Assembly: GCF_963526985.1 (NCBI RefSeq)
Contig: NZ_CAURPW010000005.1
Span: 130,126 to 194,125, forward strand
Direction: 5' to 3'
Length of the DNA stretch: 64,000 bases
DNA from: an uncultured Campylobacter sp.
GTDB taxonomy: Bacteria; Campylobacterota; Campylobacteria; Campylobacterales; Campylobacteraceae
Below the pieces are notes generated by a model, which saw nothing but the letters and a program-made list of their open reading frames with translations, did no database searches and had not been told where the DNA came from. A program made the position numbers and the translations under genes. Of the stretch, positions 1 to 7,993 are shown piece after piece. Positions within the stretch are counted from its first letter, which is position 1. Each line of letters opens with the position of its first letter.

Positions 1-641
1 AATCATCGATAAAGGTCAAACGCGACGTCATCGAATACGATAACCTAGGCATCGTAAAGCCTCGCATCATAGATCTAGCCGCCGCGGTACCGGAGCACTA
101 CAACTCTATGGTATTTGGTCTACTTGAGTCAAACGGCGACTGCTACGACGGTAAGAAGTTTTTCGCCGCCGATCACCAGGTAAAAGGGGAAAGTTTTTCA
201 AATTTGAGTAATTTGGAGCTAACCGAGGAAAACTATGAAAAAACGGTAGCCGAGATGGGTAGACTCATCAAGGATAACGGAAATCCGCTTCGCATAAAGC
301 CAAATCTCATCGTAGTACCGCCGGAACTAAAAGCAAAGGCCAAGGAGCTATTTTTGGCCGAGAAAAAGGCAAACGGCGCCAGCAATCCTCTCTATAAAGA
401 GGTTGAAATCCTCGTGTGCTACGAGCTAACCAAGAAAAAAACGTGGTATCTGCTAGACACTTCAAGGGCGGTCAAGCCTATCGTGCTTCAGAAAAACAAA
501 GAGGCCGAATTCGTCGCTCAGGACAAGCTCGATAACGAAGCGGCGTTTATGAGAAAAGAGTTTAGATACGGCGTGGATACTGAGGATAACGCAGGATACG
601 GCCTATGGCAAATGGCGTATAAAAACGCACCGACAGAATAA
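1..641 (+). CDS. Mu-like major head subunit (gpT family), 5' end outside window
   Basis: Forms the icosahedral shell of a Mu-type phage. The frame is already open at base 3 and stays open to the stop at 639-641, so about 212 codons are visible and the start lies upstream; the internal Met at 108 is not the start. The visible C-terminal part has the capsid-family features 'LIVVPPELKAKAKELF' and a closing 'RYGVDTEDNAGYGLWQMAY', which resembles the end of Mu gpT-like capsid proteins. It is the first of a co-directional late gene block; the next start follows after 9 bases with a clear AAGGAG. Family assignment is by recognition of these motifs and by the gene order after it; no alignment was run. 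Confidence 0.8.
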   Translation, partial: SSIKVKRDVIEYDNLGIVKPRIIDLAAAVPEHYNSMVFGLLESNGDCYDGKKFFAADHQVKGESFSNLSNLELTEENYEKTVAEMGRLIKDNGNPLRIKPNLIVVPPELKAKAKELFLAEKKANGASNPLYKEVEILVCYELTKKKTWYLLDTSRAVKPIVLQKNKEAEFVAQDKLDNEAAFMRKEFRYGVDTEDNAGYGLWQMAYKNAPTE

Positions 642-650
642 GGAGCTGCA

Positions 651-821
651 ATGGGAAACTACGAAAGCTTTGTAAAAGCCCAAGGGCTTGAACTTGAAAG
701 CAAAAAGAAAAAGAGTGACAATAAAAATAAAGATAAAGAAGCCGAAGCAAAAAACACTGAAAACGCAGATGAAAACACGCAAGAAGGCGCAGATGAAAGC
801 GAAACTAACCAGCAGGGCTAA
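651..821 (+). CDS. small charged phage protein between capsid and neck genes (56 aa)
   Basis: A 56-codon frame with an ATG at 651 and a strong AAGGAG five bases upstream, directly behind the capsid gene. After a short N-terminus (MGNYESFVKAQGLELES) the product is almost entirely Lys, Glu, Asp, Asn and Ala, with no hydrophobic core, so it is probably disordered. Its position matches the small gene after the capsid in Mu-like late operons (Mu gp35 region), but I see no family signature. It overlaps the next gene by 29 bases in another frame. The ribosome-binding site is the main reason to accept it; function unknown. Confidence 0.6.
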   Translation: MGNYESFVKAQGLELESKKKKSDNKNKDKEAEAKNTENADENTQEGADESETNQQG

Positions 822-1104
822 GCAAAGCCTGCAAAACCCAAGCGAGATCACAGATGAAATGGTAGAGCGCGCGGTAAATGATGCTGAGGAGATAAGCAAA
901 GGTAGAGATGTGCCGTATTTTGCAAAGGAAGACTTCGCATATATCAGACTTAAAATTTATCTCAAAGTGCAGCTAAATGCCGAAGATGAGATGATCTTTG
1001 AGGCAGCACAAAAGTTTATCAAAAGCTCGCCTTTTGTGGATGATGAGGGCAAACTACACTCAGCTAAATTTTATCAAAGCAAGATGCGAAAGGATGTGCT
1101 GTGA
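793..1104 (+). CDS. putative head-tail connector/neck protein (Mu gp36 position)
   Basis: A 103-residue protein when read from the ATG at 793, which has AAGG five bases upstream; the frame is open further back to a TTG at 688, but that stretch is poly-Lys and overlaps the previous gene, so the shorter form is preferred. The body is helical and charged (EMVERAVNDAEEISKGRD, then a YIRLKIYLKVQL core), ending with a helix and SKMRKDVL. Head-completion proteins that cap the portal are small and helical like this, and Mu-like operons have one here. It overlaps the following gene by 4 bases (GTGA), indicating coupled translation. The role is inferred from position, not from a recognised domain. Confidence 0.55.
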   Translation: MKAKLTSRAKQSLQNPSEITDEMVERAVNDAEEISKGRDVPYFAKEDFAYIRLKIYLKVQLNAEDEMIFEAAQKFIKSSPFVDDEGKLHSAKFYQSKMRKDVL

Positions 1105-1457
1105 CAAACTCAATCAGCCAAATAGCAAAGCAGCTCAAAGATAAATTTTCACTCAAAGAGCTACCAAGCTACGAAGCTCTCGAACAAAACGGCGAGTATC
1201 TCGTGTTTGAGGGCTTTGAGCGCGTAAATGAATCAACTGACAATGCAATATTTGGCGTCATCATCGCTGCCAATACGCTCAATGCCGACAAAAGCGCGCT
1301 ACTGCCAAGAGTGGATGAGATGCGCCGTGATCTATTTCGTTTTGGGGCGAGCAATAGCGAATACATCGTATATGGTGCAAAGGCAGCGTTTGTCACAAAT
1401 GCACTGTATTGCGTGAAATTCAACGTTAAGATAAAAATAGCCGAGTTTATCGATTGA
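1101..1457 (+). CDS. putative tail terminator / neck protein (118 aa)
   Basis: Begins at a GTG that overlaps the stop of the previous gene (GTGA). The product is an alpha/beta protein (ISQIAKQLKDKFSLKELPSY at the N-terminus, then alternating strands such as YLVFEGFERVN and AIFGVIIAAN) ending in KIKIAEFID. Small proteins of this kind lie between the head-completion protein and the tail tube gene in siphoviruses and Mu-like phages, where they cap the tube or join it to the head. I do not recognise a named family with certainty. The stop is followed at once by a palindrome (1462-1525) and then by the tail tube gene. Confidence 0.5.
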   Translation: MTNSISQIAKQLKDKFSLKELPSYEALEQNGEYLVFEGFERVNESTDNAIFGVIIAANTLNADKSALLPRVDEMRRDLFRFGASNSEYIVYGAKAAFVTNALYCVKFNVKIKIAEFID

Positions 1458-1461
1458 CCCT

Positions 1462-1525
1462 GCTAATCGCCACTTTTCAGGCAAAGAGAACAGCCCGTAC
1501 GATTTGCCTTCAAAGTGCGATTAGC
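1462..1525. repeat. large intergenic palindrome, copy A
   Basis: Arms 1462-1484 and 1504-1525 pair in three blocks (GCTAATCG with CGATTAGC, CACTTT with AAAGTG, GGCAAA with TTTGCC) around the loop AGAGAACAGCCCGTACGA. The loop shares GAACAG and CCCGYACGATTT with the palindrome at 3068-3152, whose stem is unrelated. It could act as a processing or termination structure between neck and tail genes, or be a small mobile repeat. Confidence 0.7.
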
Positions 1526-1576
1526 TTGCTATAAATTTAAACTAGGCTCAAAAACTAAAATTTAAGGAGAACAAAA

Positions 1577-2245
1577 ATGGCACAAGAAAAAATAGCAAGA
1601 CTAGCCACTGCAACAGTGAGCTTTGTCCCGCAAGGAAAAACAGAGGCGACCGTGCTTGGGTATCAACAAAGCGTGAGCCTAAACCGCACGGTAGAGAAAA
1701 AAGAGCTGCTTTCAAACGATGAGAGTTTGGGCGAAAGTGTCATGGAGCTTGAAACCAAAGCTGAATACACGTTTAGCACTGAGATCGGCGACATTAGCAT
1801 ACCAAACCTAGCCCTATGTTTCAAGGGTTTGGTAGAGAGCGAAACATACGCGGCAGGCGGTAAATTCTTTACTGGAAAAACAATCAAGGCAGACACCGAG
1901 CAAATCAAGATCGGCGACCCGGTGCTAAAAGACACAAAAATATACATCGCCACCGAAAACATGGCGGCGGGCAGCTTCACAATCGATAAATGTGCCCCGC
2001 GCACATATCCGGTGAAATTTAAGAAGATCGTGCCACAAAAGCTATCGAATTCTCTTGGAAAAATCATCGTCGATGGTAAAAACCTTGCAACCGGCAAAGC
2101 TCAAATTTTAACGATCCCGCTTGTAAATTTAAGCTTTGAGGGCGATCTGACAGTTAGTGGCAGTGACTTTGCGAAACTATCGCTCAAAGGCAAAATATTG
2201 CGCGCTGCGGACGAAGAATTATTTACGTTTATGGATGAGGAGTAG
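1577..2245 (+). CDS. phage tail tube protein (siphovirus type)
   Basis: A 222-residue, beta-rich protein with the layout of long-tailed phage tube subunits: a short N-terminus (MAQEKIARLATATVSFVP), many Thr/Ser/Gly strands such as AEYTFSTEIGDISIPNLALC, and a C-terminal strand pair ending RAADEELFTFMDEE. It would polymerise into the hollow tube around the tape measure protein. The RBS is AAGGAG, 8 bases before ATG. No sheath-like gene (usually about 470-500 residues) lies before it, and it is followed by a chaperone frameshift pair and the tape measure gene, which is siphovirus order rather than the sheath-tube order of Mu. The call rests on order, size and composition. Confidence 0.7.
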   Translation: MAQEKIARLATATVSFVPQGKTEATVLGYQQSVSLNRTVEKKELLSNDESLGESVMELETKAEYTFSTEIGDISIPNLALCFKGLVESETYAAGGKFFTGKTIKADTEQIKIGDPVLKDTKIYIATENMAAGSFTIDKCAPRTYPVKFKKIVPQKLSNSLGKIIVDGKNLATGKAQILTIPLVNLSFEGDLTVSGSDFAKLSLKGKILRAADEELFTFMDEE

Positions 2246-2283
2246 CCATTGTAGCGAACGCGAACAACGTTTGTGATGGCTAC
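2242..2283. repeat. intergenic palindrome, copy B
   Basis: Arms GTAGCCAT (2242-2249, which contains the tail tube stop codon) and ATGGCTAC (2276-2283). The loop contains AACGCGAACAACGTTT, nearly the same as the loop core of the palindrome at 3068-3152 (AACGCGAACAGCGTTT), although the stems differ. Confidence 0.65.
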
Positions 2284-2339
2284 GAGTAATGGTAGTTATA
2301 ACCTGCCAACTGATAAAAATAATACAAGGATAAAACAAA

Positions 2340-2804
2340 ATGAAAACCAAATTTCCATTTGAAATCAACATCGATGAAGCTAAATTTAAGCTTGAATACA
2401 GAGAACTTAAAAAGAGCGAGGCTCGCGCTCTAAATGATGAGCTTGGCGGGCTAAAAGACACAGTAGAGACAATCAAAAACCTAGAGCGCGAGATAGCGCT
2501 TCTCGAAGAAGCCAAAGAGATCAAAAAAGAGGTCGCTTCATGCCTAGAAGGCAAGGCAAAGGCAAATGCCCTGCAAGATGTGCTTGGCATCATAGATGAA
2601 ATTTCAACCAAGCAAAAAGAGATCAAGGAAGCAGATAAATTCAAGATCGATGTCGATGAGACTGCAAAGAAGAGATTTGATCTTACGCTTAGCGGTGAAG
2701 ACGTGGAGGCTTTCAAGGCTGAAATCGAAGAAAAGGGGCTTAACTACATCGATGTGATGCGCGCGATAGATGCAGTGATCGAAAAGGAACGCTCAAAAAA
2801 GTAG
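2340..2804 (+). CDS. tail assembly chaperone, short (G-like) product
   Basis: A 154-residue, highly charged, helical protein (MKTKFPFEINIDEAKFKLEY, then long Glu/Lys helices) directly before the tape measure region. In siphoviruses the gene here makes a chaperone that coats the tape measure protein during tail assembly, in a short form and a frameshift-extended form. The last codons are TCA AAA AAG TAG, which create the heptamer A AAA AAG in frame at 2795-2801; a -1 slip enters the frame that stays open to 3046. ATG at 2340 follows an AAGGA. The family is inferred from order and the frameshift rather than from sequence similarity. Confidence 0.75.
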   Translation: MKTKFPFEINIDEAKFKLEYRELKKSEARALNDELGGLKDTVETIKNLEREIALLEEAKEIKKEVASCLEGKAKANALQDVLGIIDEISTKQKEIKEADKFKIDVDETAKKRFDLTLSGEDVEAFKAEIEEKGLNYIDVMRAIDAVIEKERSKK

Positions 2805-3046
2805 AGCGCGTCCTTGCTTGCGTGCAATCTCAAATGAGCCCAGATGAATTTGGGCTTGATTTTTATGAGACGCTCATATTGCGGGGGCTAGGTATCGCTC
2901 TGGTCGTGAGACAAGGACTAAACGGAGCAGTCTTTGAGTGCGACACACTCGTATTGCGCACCTTTTGCAAACGCTTCAAAATAGATTTTTTATGGATGTT
3001 TGAAACTTCAAAAAGGTATGTGGCGATTATGAGCAAGCAAGATTAA
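2340..3046 (+). CDS. tail assembly chaperone, frameshifted (G-T-like) fusion product
   Basis: Predicted 235-residue fusion: 154 residues from the upstream frame, then a -1 slip at 2795-2801 and 81 residues read from 2801 to the stop at 3044-3046. The added part starts VERVLACVQSQMSPDEFGLD and ends ETSKRYVAIMSKQD. A GTG at 2822 could be a start, but it has no ribosome-binding site and the region 2802-2821 is open in the same frame, so fusion is the better model. In lambda and many other siphoviruses the extended form (gpGT) recruits tail tube subunits to the tape measure, while the short form coats it. The next gene in the late operon is the tape measure. Confidence 0.72.
2795..2801 (+). promoter_or_regulatory. 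programmed -1 frameshift heptamer A_AAA_AAG
   Basis: Six A's followed by G, in the register X XXY YYZ of the upstream frame and directly before its TAG stop. Slipping back one base makes GTA at 2801 the next codon and joins the upstream gene to the frame ending at 3046. A AAA AAG is one of the most efficient bacterial slippery sequences, and this is the standard site for tail chaperone frameshifting. No obvious strong pseudoknot follows; GCGCGTCC-type pairing downstream is weak. Confidence 0.8.
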
Positions 3047-3067
3047 ATTTTAATTATTAAAAAACCA

Positions 3068-3152
3068 CCTTAACCTCGCCCCTCAGTGAAGGAAAACGCG
3101 AACAGCGTTTGAGTAACAAGCCCGCACGATTTCACTTCGGGGCGGGTCAAGG
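3068..3152. repeat. large intergenic palindrome, copy C, with nested hairpin
   Basis: Outer arms 3068-3090 and 3131-3152 pair over about 20 bases with a few mismatches (cgcccc with ggggcg, agtgaa with ttcact). The 40-base loop carries a second, perfect hairpin AAACGC-GAACA-GCGTTT at about 3094-3110 and then AAGCCCGCACGATTT. Elements of this loop recur in the palindromes at 1462-1525 and 2242-2283. Confidence 0.75.
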
Positions 3153-3202
3153 CTAAAAAATACACCTAAGAGGCAATATGTAAGAATAGGAAAAGCGAAA
3201 AA

Positions 3203-6200
3203 ATGGCAGACAACGACGTAAAGATAACCATCACCATAAACGGCGAAACGACAGAGCTAAAAGCCGCCAAAGCAGACGTCGAAGATCTGGCCAAAAATGT
3301 CAAAAAAGCAGATACCGCTACTGCTGGACTAAAAGACTCATTTGCCGCGCTCGCCTTAAAAATAGGCGGGGTTGCGGCTCTCACGGCTGCATTCAAAGAT
3401 CTCGTAAGCACCGGCTTTGAAGCAAACAAAAGCTTTGAAAATCTCCAAATTCAGCTAACTGGTCTCATTGCCGCCAACTCCTCAAACGTAAGTTCTATGG
3501 GGCGTGTTTTAGACGCTCATGAAAAATGGAATTTGGGTATGGCTGAAAGTGAAAAAATTCTAAATCAGCTAAACGAAACCAACGCAAAAACAAAATTTAC
3601 GCTTGAAGAGATCACGGGTGCTTTCAATATGTTTTATGCTACATCTGCCGGGCAAGGTAGCCGTGAAAAAGCGGTGCAAGCGATGGATAGTATCGCACTT
3701 GCCGCGCAAGCCGTGGGCAAAAACATCAACGATCTAACCCCTATGATGGATAGTCTAGCTACTGGCACTGTCATAGCCGCTTCCGAAATGGGCTCATTCA
3801 TGAAAATAGTTGGGCTTACCAACGAAGAACTCAAAAAAGCAAATGAAAACGGGCAGGTGTATGACTATCTCATTGAAAAGCTGGCTAAATTTAAAGAGCT
3901 TAGCGGCGAAGCAGGAAATAGCTACGAAGTAGCCCTTGGTGGGGTTAAAAACGAAATCACTGAGATAGCGCGTGAGCTAACTAAGCCAATGTTTGAAACT
4001 GTCACCAAAGGTCTCAATGATTTTGGCAAACTCATCAAAGATCATAAAGATGACATCATAGAATTTGGAGAGGATGTTTTTAGATCATTTCAACTCATCG
4101 GCTCTGGCATCCTCTATATTGGCGCCACAGCTGCAAAGGTGCTCCTAGCTATCCCGACAGCTATTTTAAGCGGTTTCGATGCGCTCACTCTCATCATCGA
4201 AAACAAGATCAACGCCGTCATCAAAAACGCACAAGAAGCATACAATAGCATAGCTTGGCTTTGGGATGGAGAGACCACATTTGGGCGCGTAAATTTTGCG
4301 ACCAATGCTTCAAGTGGCATTATGGAGGCGTATAAATCCGTAGAAGATACGCAAGAAAGAGCTGCGCAAGCCGCAAAAGATCTATTCAATGAAATCAAAG
4401 AAAACACCCGTGCCGCCGCCAAAGAGACCAAAGCTGCCACAAAAGATGTCGGTGAGTCTTTGCAAAGCTTGCCACCAAAGATAGAGCCAGTAGCCAAAGC
4501 TGCCAAAAAAGCCTCAAAGGATATGGGCTCATACAACAACGCCTTGCGAGAAATCGCACGCCTTGGTATGAGCGAATATGAGAAAAAACTTGATGACATC
4601 GAGCATAAAGAAAAAGAGTGGCTAAAAGTTGGTATTGATAAAAAAACTGCCGCCAAAGCAAAGGCGAAGCTATTTGACATCTTAGAAACTGAGGAAGCAA
4701 ACAAAGTCCTAAAAGAGCATGCTAGCTTTCTAAAAGAGCGCGAAGAACTAGAAAAGCGATACTACGAAGCTATCGGCGAATACGAAAAAGCGTGGGCGAT
4801 AGAGAGTAAAAAGGTCAAAGAGACCATAAAAAAGCTAAATTTGAGCGAAGAGGACGCGAAAAAATACCTCGAAATTCAAAAGAAAAAATACTTCGAGCCT
4901 TTGACAAAGACGGCAAAAACAGCTTTTTCTGACATCAAAAACAGCTGGGCTGATACAGTATCGACGATGTCAAAGACCGTCGAGGATGGCTTCTTCGACT
5001 TTTTCATAGGAAAAACGAAAAGCCTAAAAACCGCGCTCAAAGACATCGGCACAAACCTCATGCGTGATCTCATCAGCCCTTACGCACGCACGCTAGCACA
5101 AGGGCTAGCTGGTGGCTTTGGCTCATTTTTGGGTGGTGGCTCAAATTTAGCACAGCTTGCCGCTGATCTTGGACTGAAAAAAAATGATAGCGGTGGCTTT
5201 TCAGGTCAAGTAGGCGGCACTGATGTGGAGCTTTCAAGCACAGGGCAAATTTTGCGCGGTGCTTCTGCTCTGGATAAAGGTACGACAAATTTACTCTCAT
5301 CCATTTCAAACCTCAAAACAGCTTATGACACCTTTACCAAAGGCTTTGGCTCGCCGTTTTCAAGCATAGGCGGCTATCTGATGAACAACGGTTGGACAAG
5401 CTCAGGGGCGTTTTTCAATGGCATGGGTGGAGGCGTGAATTCACTCTTTGGCACAAACTCGATGCTTAGCGGCACAGCTGGACGCGGTGCAGCACAAGCG
5501 GCACTCAGTGGCTATGGCAGTCCATATTACAGCGCAGGTGCTGCTACTGGTGGTGCGCTTGTTGGCGGGGCTGTGGGATATGGTATCGGAAGTGGGCTAG
5601 ATAAGATGTTTGGAGCAAACACCTATGCTCCTCAAACTGGCATGGTAGCTGGAGCTGCTGTGGGTGGATACGCTGCACTTGCTGGATCGCTTTCAGCTGT
5701 GCCAGTATGGGGCTGGATAGCGGCTGCTGTCGTGCTTGCGATCGGTGGTATGATAGGAAAAAGCAAGATTACCGACTGGGGCTACCAGGTAGGCGAAAAT
5801 TTAAATCTTGGCTTGATGAAAGGGCTTGATAGCAAAGACGTCAATAACTGGAAGGAAAAAACTAAAAAAAGCTGGTTTAGCAAGAGCACCTCAAATCAAA
5901 CCTCGCCGATAGATAGCGAAACAGTGAAAATGCTATCTAGCTATGTCCGCACCACATCCACACTTTTGAAGGAATTTACTGGCGGTGATTTTACCTTGCC
6001 AGCGCGCACGTATAATAAGCGAACCCTCATAGATGAGGGCTTTGGCGGTGCGCTCATTGCTGGGGTGATGGGGCGAAAATTTGATAAGGCTCTAAGCTTT
6101 GGAGGCAACGAAGGGGAGCTTGAAAAAACATACCGCTACTGGATGGAGCAGGCAAAAAAGGACAAAAAAGAGACCTATGAGCTACTTGCGGAGTATGTCG

Positions 6201-7993
6201 GCAAGATAAATTCAAACATCAAAGCTCTAAAACTTGAAAGTCTAAGTAGCGAGCTTGAAAAGATGAAATTTGCCAAAGACGAAGCCATAGATGCACTTAA
6301 AACGTTAAATTCTGGTTTAGGTGCGCTTGGCAACGACTTTGACTTCGTCGGTCAAGACATGGCAAAACAGATCGAAAAAGCATATCGTGAGGCTCTCAAA
6401 AGCGACTTTTCAAAAGAGAGCGTGGATCGCTATCAGGCACTTACAGAAGCCTACAAACAAGCCAAAAAAGCCCAAGATGACTACACCAAAGCTATTATCA
6501 GCTTTTCACAGCAAATCGCTCAAACCCAAAGTAGCTTTTATCAAGCCGTGGGTAGTGATACGACCATCCTTACTTTGCAAAACATCTATACAAAATTTAG
6601 AGTTCTTTCGGGCAGCCTTGCTGGCGACATTGGCAAAGATCGCCTAAATGAGGTCTCAAAGCTAGGTAGCACCGCTGATCCGAAGGTGTGGGCGGAGTAT
6701 TTTTTCAGGATGAGCTACCAGCAGATGCAGGAATTTCTTTCGCAAGGCAACACCGAGCTACGCAAGGAATTTTTGAATCTGATCACCGAGCATAAGAATT
6801 TACTCACTGCAAATGGCGGCAATGAGGTGTGGCTCAAATCCCTCACCGGACTTCAAGGAGTGATGAAGCAGATCGAAGCTTTGAAACTGGCTGAAAAAGC
6901 TCAAAGCACGCTTGAAATTCAAAAACAACAGCTCGCAAACCTCAATCTGCAAAAGAGTGCTATCGAGAAGCTAGCCAGTATGGCTACCAAGATTCGAGAA
7001 ACGGTCATTGACAATACAACAAGCCAAATCAACTATATGCTAGCTCTTCAAAGGGCACGCGAGGCATACGCAAAAGGCGAATATGACTCCAAAGCATACG
7101 ACGAGCTTAATTCTGCTATCACAAAACAGCAACAATACCTAAAAGATACGTCTGCAACCTACGCCGATTATCATCACAGCATGCTAAAAATGGCAAATGA
7201 GGTCGAGGGCGTAGCAAAGGGTGCGTCGTTGCAAGATATATCTGAGCAGATCAAAAGACTTGATAAGCTTCTAAATAGTGCCAACAATAGCTATGAAAGC
7301 CAGCTTGCAGCTCTCAATGAGCAAAAGAAACAGCTAGAAATAGACGCTCAAAATCAAATCAATACGCTTTGGAAGCTTCTTGGTGAAGGAAGTCCAATAG
7401 CAGCCTATCTTCAAGCAGTCAAAGACGCCATACTCTCAGGCAAGCAAGCCCCAGCGTATGGCGGAGGCTCTATCTCAAATATCGCCACTACTGCCACCAC
7501 AGCAAACGGAGCATTGCTCACAAATCAGCTAGAAAAAGACATCAACAGTATCTACCTTTCAACCATAGGCAGAAGCGTAGAACAAGCTGGGCTTGATGCT
7601 TGGGTAGTCAAAGCAAGGGCTGAAAATCTATCAAAAGAACAGCTCAAAGCCCAAATCGAGCAAACTGCAAGAAATATCACAGGCTCAAACGACAGATCTG
7701 ACTGGCTTGAATGGAGCAAGAAAAGAGGTTACAAAGCCTTTGCGGATGGTGGTATCGTCACACGCCCGACCCGTGCTCTCATAGGAGAGGCTGGGTATGA
7801 CGAAGCAGTCATACCACTCAAAGACGGACGTGGTGTAAAAGTAGATATGGATGGAGCGATAGGAGCGCTTGCAGCAATAACAGAACGTATCGAAAAACTC
7901 GTAACAAATATCGAGAGAAATTTAAGGGAGGTAAATATGAGGCAAAGAGAGTCAAACGACAACGGAGCGCAGCTCGTGAGGGTGGTGTCATGA
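3203..7993 (+). CDS. tail tape measure protein
   Basis: A 1596-residue protein, by far the largest phage gene here. It has the tape measure layout: a short beta N-terminus (VKITITINGETTELKAA), long helical Ala/Lys/Glu segments, a Gly/Ala-rich hydrophobic zone around residues 770-855 including VPVWGWIAAAVVLAIGG, and a C-terminal 'FADGGIVTRPTRALIGEAG' motif common in such proteins. Around residues 1443-1495 there is an unusual segment (IYLSTIGRSVEQAGLDAW, then LSKEQLKAQI) that looks like a DUF4214 unit. Tape measure length sets tail length; at the usual rule of about 0.15 nm per residue the tail would be roughly 240 nm. The stop overlaps the next start by 4 bases. Confidence 0.9.
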   Translation: MADNDVKITITINGETTELKAAKADVEDLAKNVKKADTATAGLKDSFAALALKIGGVAALTAAFKDLVSTGFEANKSFENLQIQLTGLIAANSSNVSSMGRVLDAHEKWNLGMAESEKILNQLNETNAKTKFTLEEITGAFNMFYATSAGQGSREKAVQAMDSIALAAQAVGKNINDLTPMMDSLATGTVIAASEMGSFMKIVGLTNEELKKANENGQVYDYLIEKLAKFKELSGEAGNSYEVALGGVKNEITEIARELTKPMFETVTKGLNDFGKLIKDHKDDIIEFGEDVFRSFQLIGSGILYIGATAAKVLLAIPTAILSGFDALTLIIENKINAVIKNAQEAYNSIAWLWDGETTFGRVNFATNASSGIMEAYKSVEDTQERAAQAAKDLFNEIKENTRAAAKETKAATKDVGESLQSLPPKIEPVAKAAKKASKDMGSYNNALREIARLGMSEYEKKLDDIEHKEKEWLKVGIDKKTAAKAKAKLFDILETEEANKVLKEHASFLKEREELEKRYYEAIGEYEKAWAIESKKVKETIKKLNLSEEDAKKYLEIQKKKYFEPLTKTAKTAFSDIKNSWADTVSTMSKTVEDGFFDFFIGKTKSLKTALKDIGTNLMRDLISPYARTLAQGLAGGFGSFLGGGSNLAQLAADLGLKKNDSGGFSGQVGGTDVELSSTGQILRGASALDKGTTNLLSSISNLKTAYDTFTKGFGSPFSSIGGYLMNNGWTSSGAFFNGMGGGVNSLFGTNSMLSGTAGRGAAQAALSGYGSPYYSAGAATGGALVGGAVGYGIGSGLDKMFGANTYAPQTGMVAGAAVGGYAALAGSLSAVPVWGWIAAAVVLAIGGMIGKSKITDWGYQVGENLNLGLMKGLDSKDVNNWKEKTKKSWFSKSTSNQTSPIDSETVKMLSSYVRTTSTLLKEFTGGDFTLPARTYNKRTLIDEGFGGALIAGVMGRKFDKALSFGGNEGELEKTYRYWMEQAKKDKKETYELLAEYVGKINSNIKALKLESLSSELEKMKFAKDEAIDALKTLNSGLGALGNDFDFVGQDMAKQIEKAYREALKSDFSKESVDRYQALTEAYKQAKKAQDDYTKAIISFSQQIAQTQSSFYQAVGSDTTILTLQNIYTKFRVLSGSLAGDIGKDRLNEVSKLGSTADPKVWAEYFFRMSYQQMQEFLSQGNTELRKEFLNLITEHKNLLTANGGNEVWLKSLTGLQGVMKQIEALKLAEKAQSTLEIQKQQLANLNLQKSAIEKLASMATKIRETVIDNTTSQINYMLALQRAREAYAKGEYDSKAYDELNSAITKQQQYLKDTSATYADYHHSMLKMANEVEGVAKGASLQDISEQIKRLDKLLNSANNSYESQLAALNEQKKQLEIDAQNQINTLWKLLGEGSPIAAYLQAVKDAILSGKQAPAYGGGSISNIATTATTANGALLTNQLEKDINSIYLSTIGRSVEQAGLDAWVVKARAENLSKEQLKAQIEQTARNITGSNDRSDWLEWSKKRGYKAFADGGIVTRPTRALIGEAGYDEAVIPLKDGRGVKVDMDGAIGALAAITERIEKLVTNIERNLREVNMRQRESNDNGAQLVRVVS

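Noticed and set aside
688..792. TTG-started N-terminal extension of the neck protein
   Set aside because: Poly-Lys sequence is an out-of-register reading of the small charged gene; the ATG at 793 has its own AAGG.
2822..3046. Independent GTG-started 74-codon gene
   Set aside because: No ribosome-binding site, and frame continuity with the slippery heptamer fits the frameshift model better.
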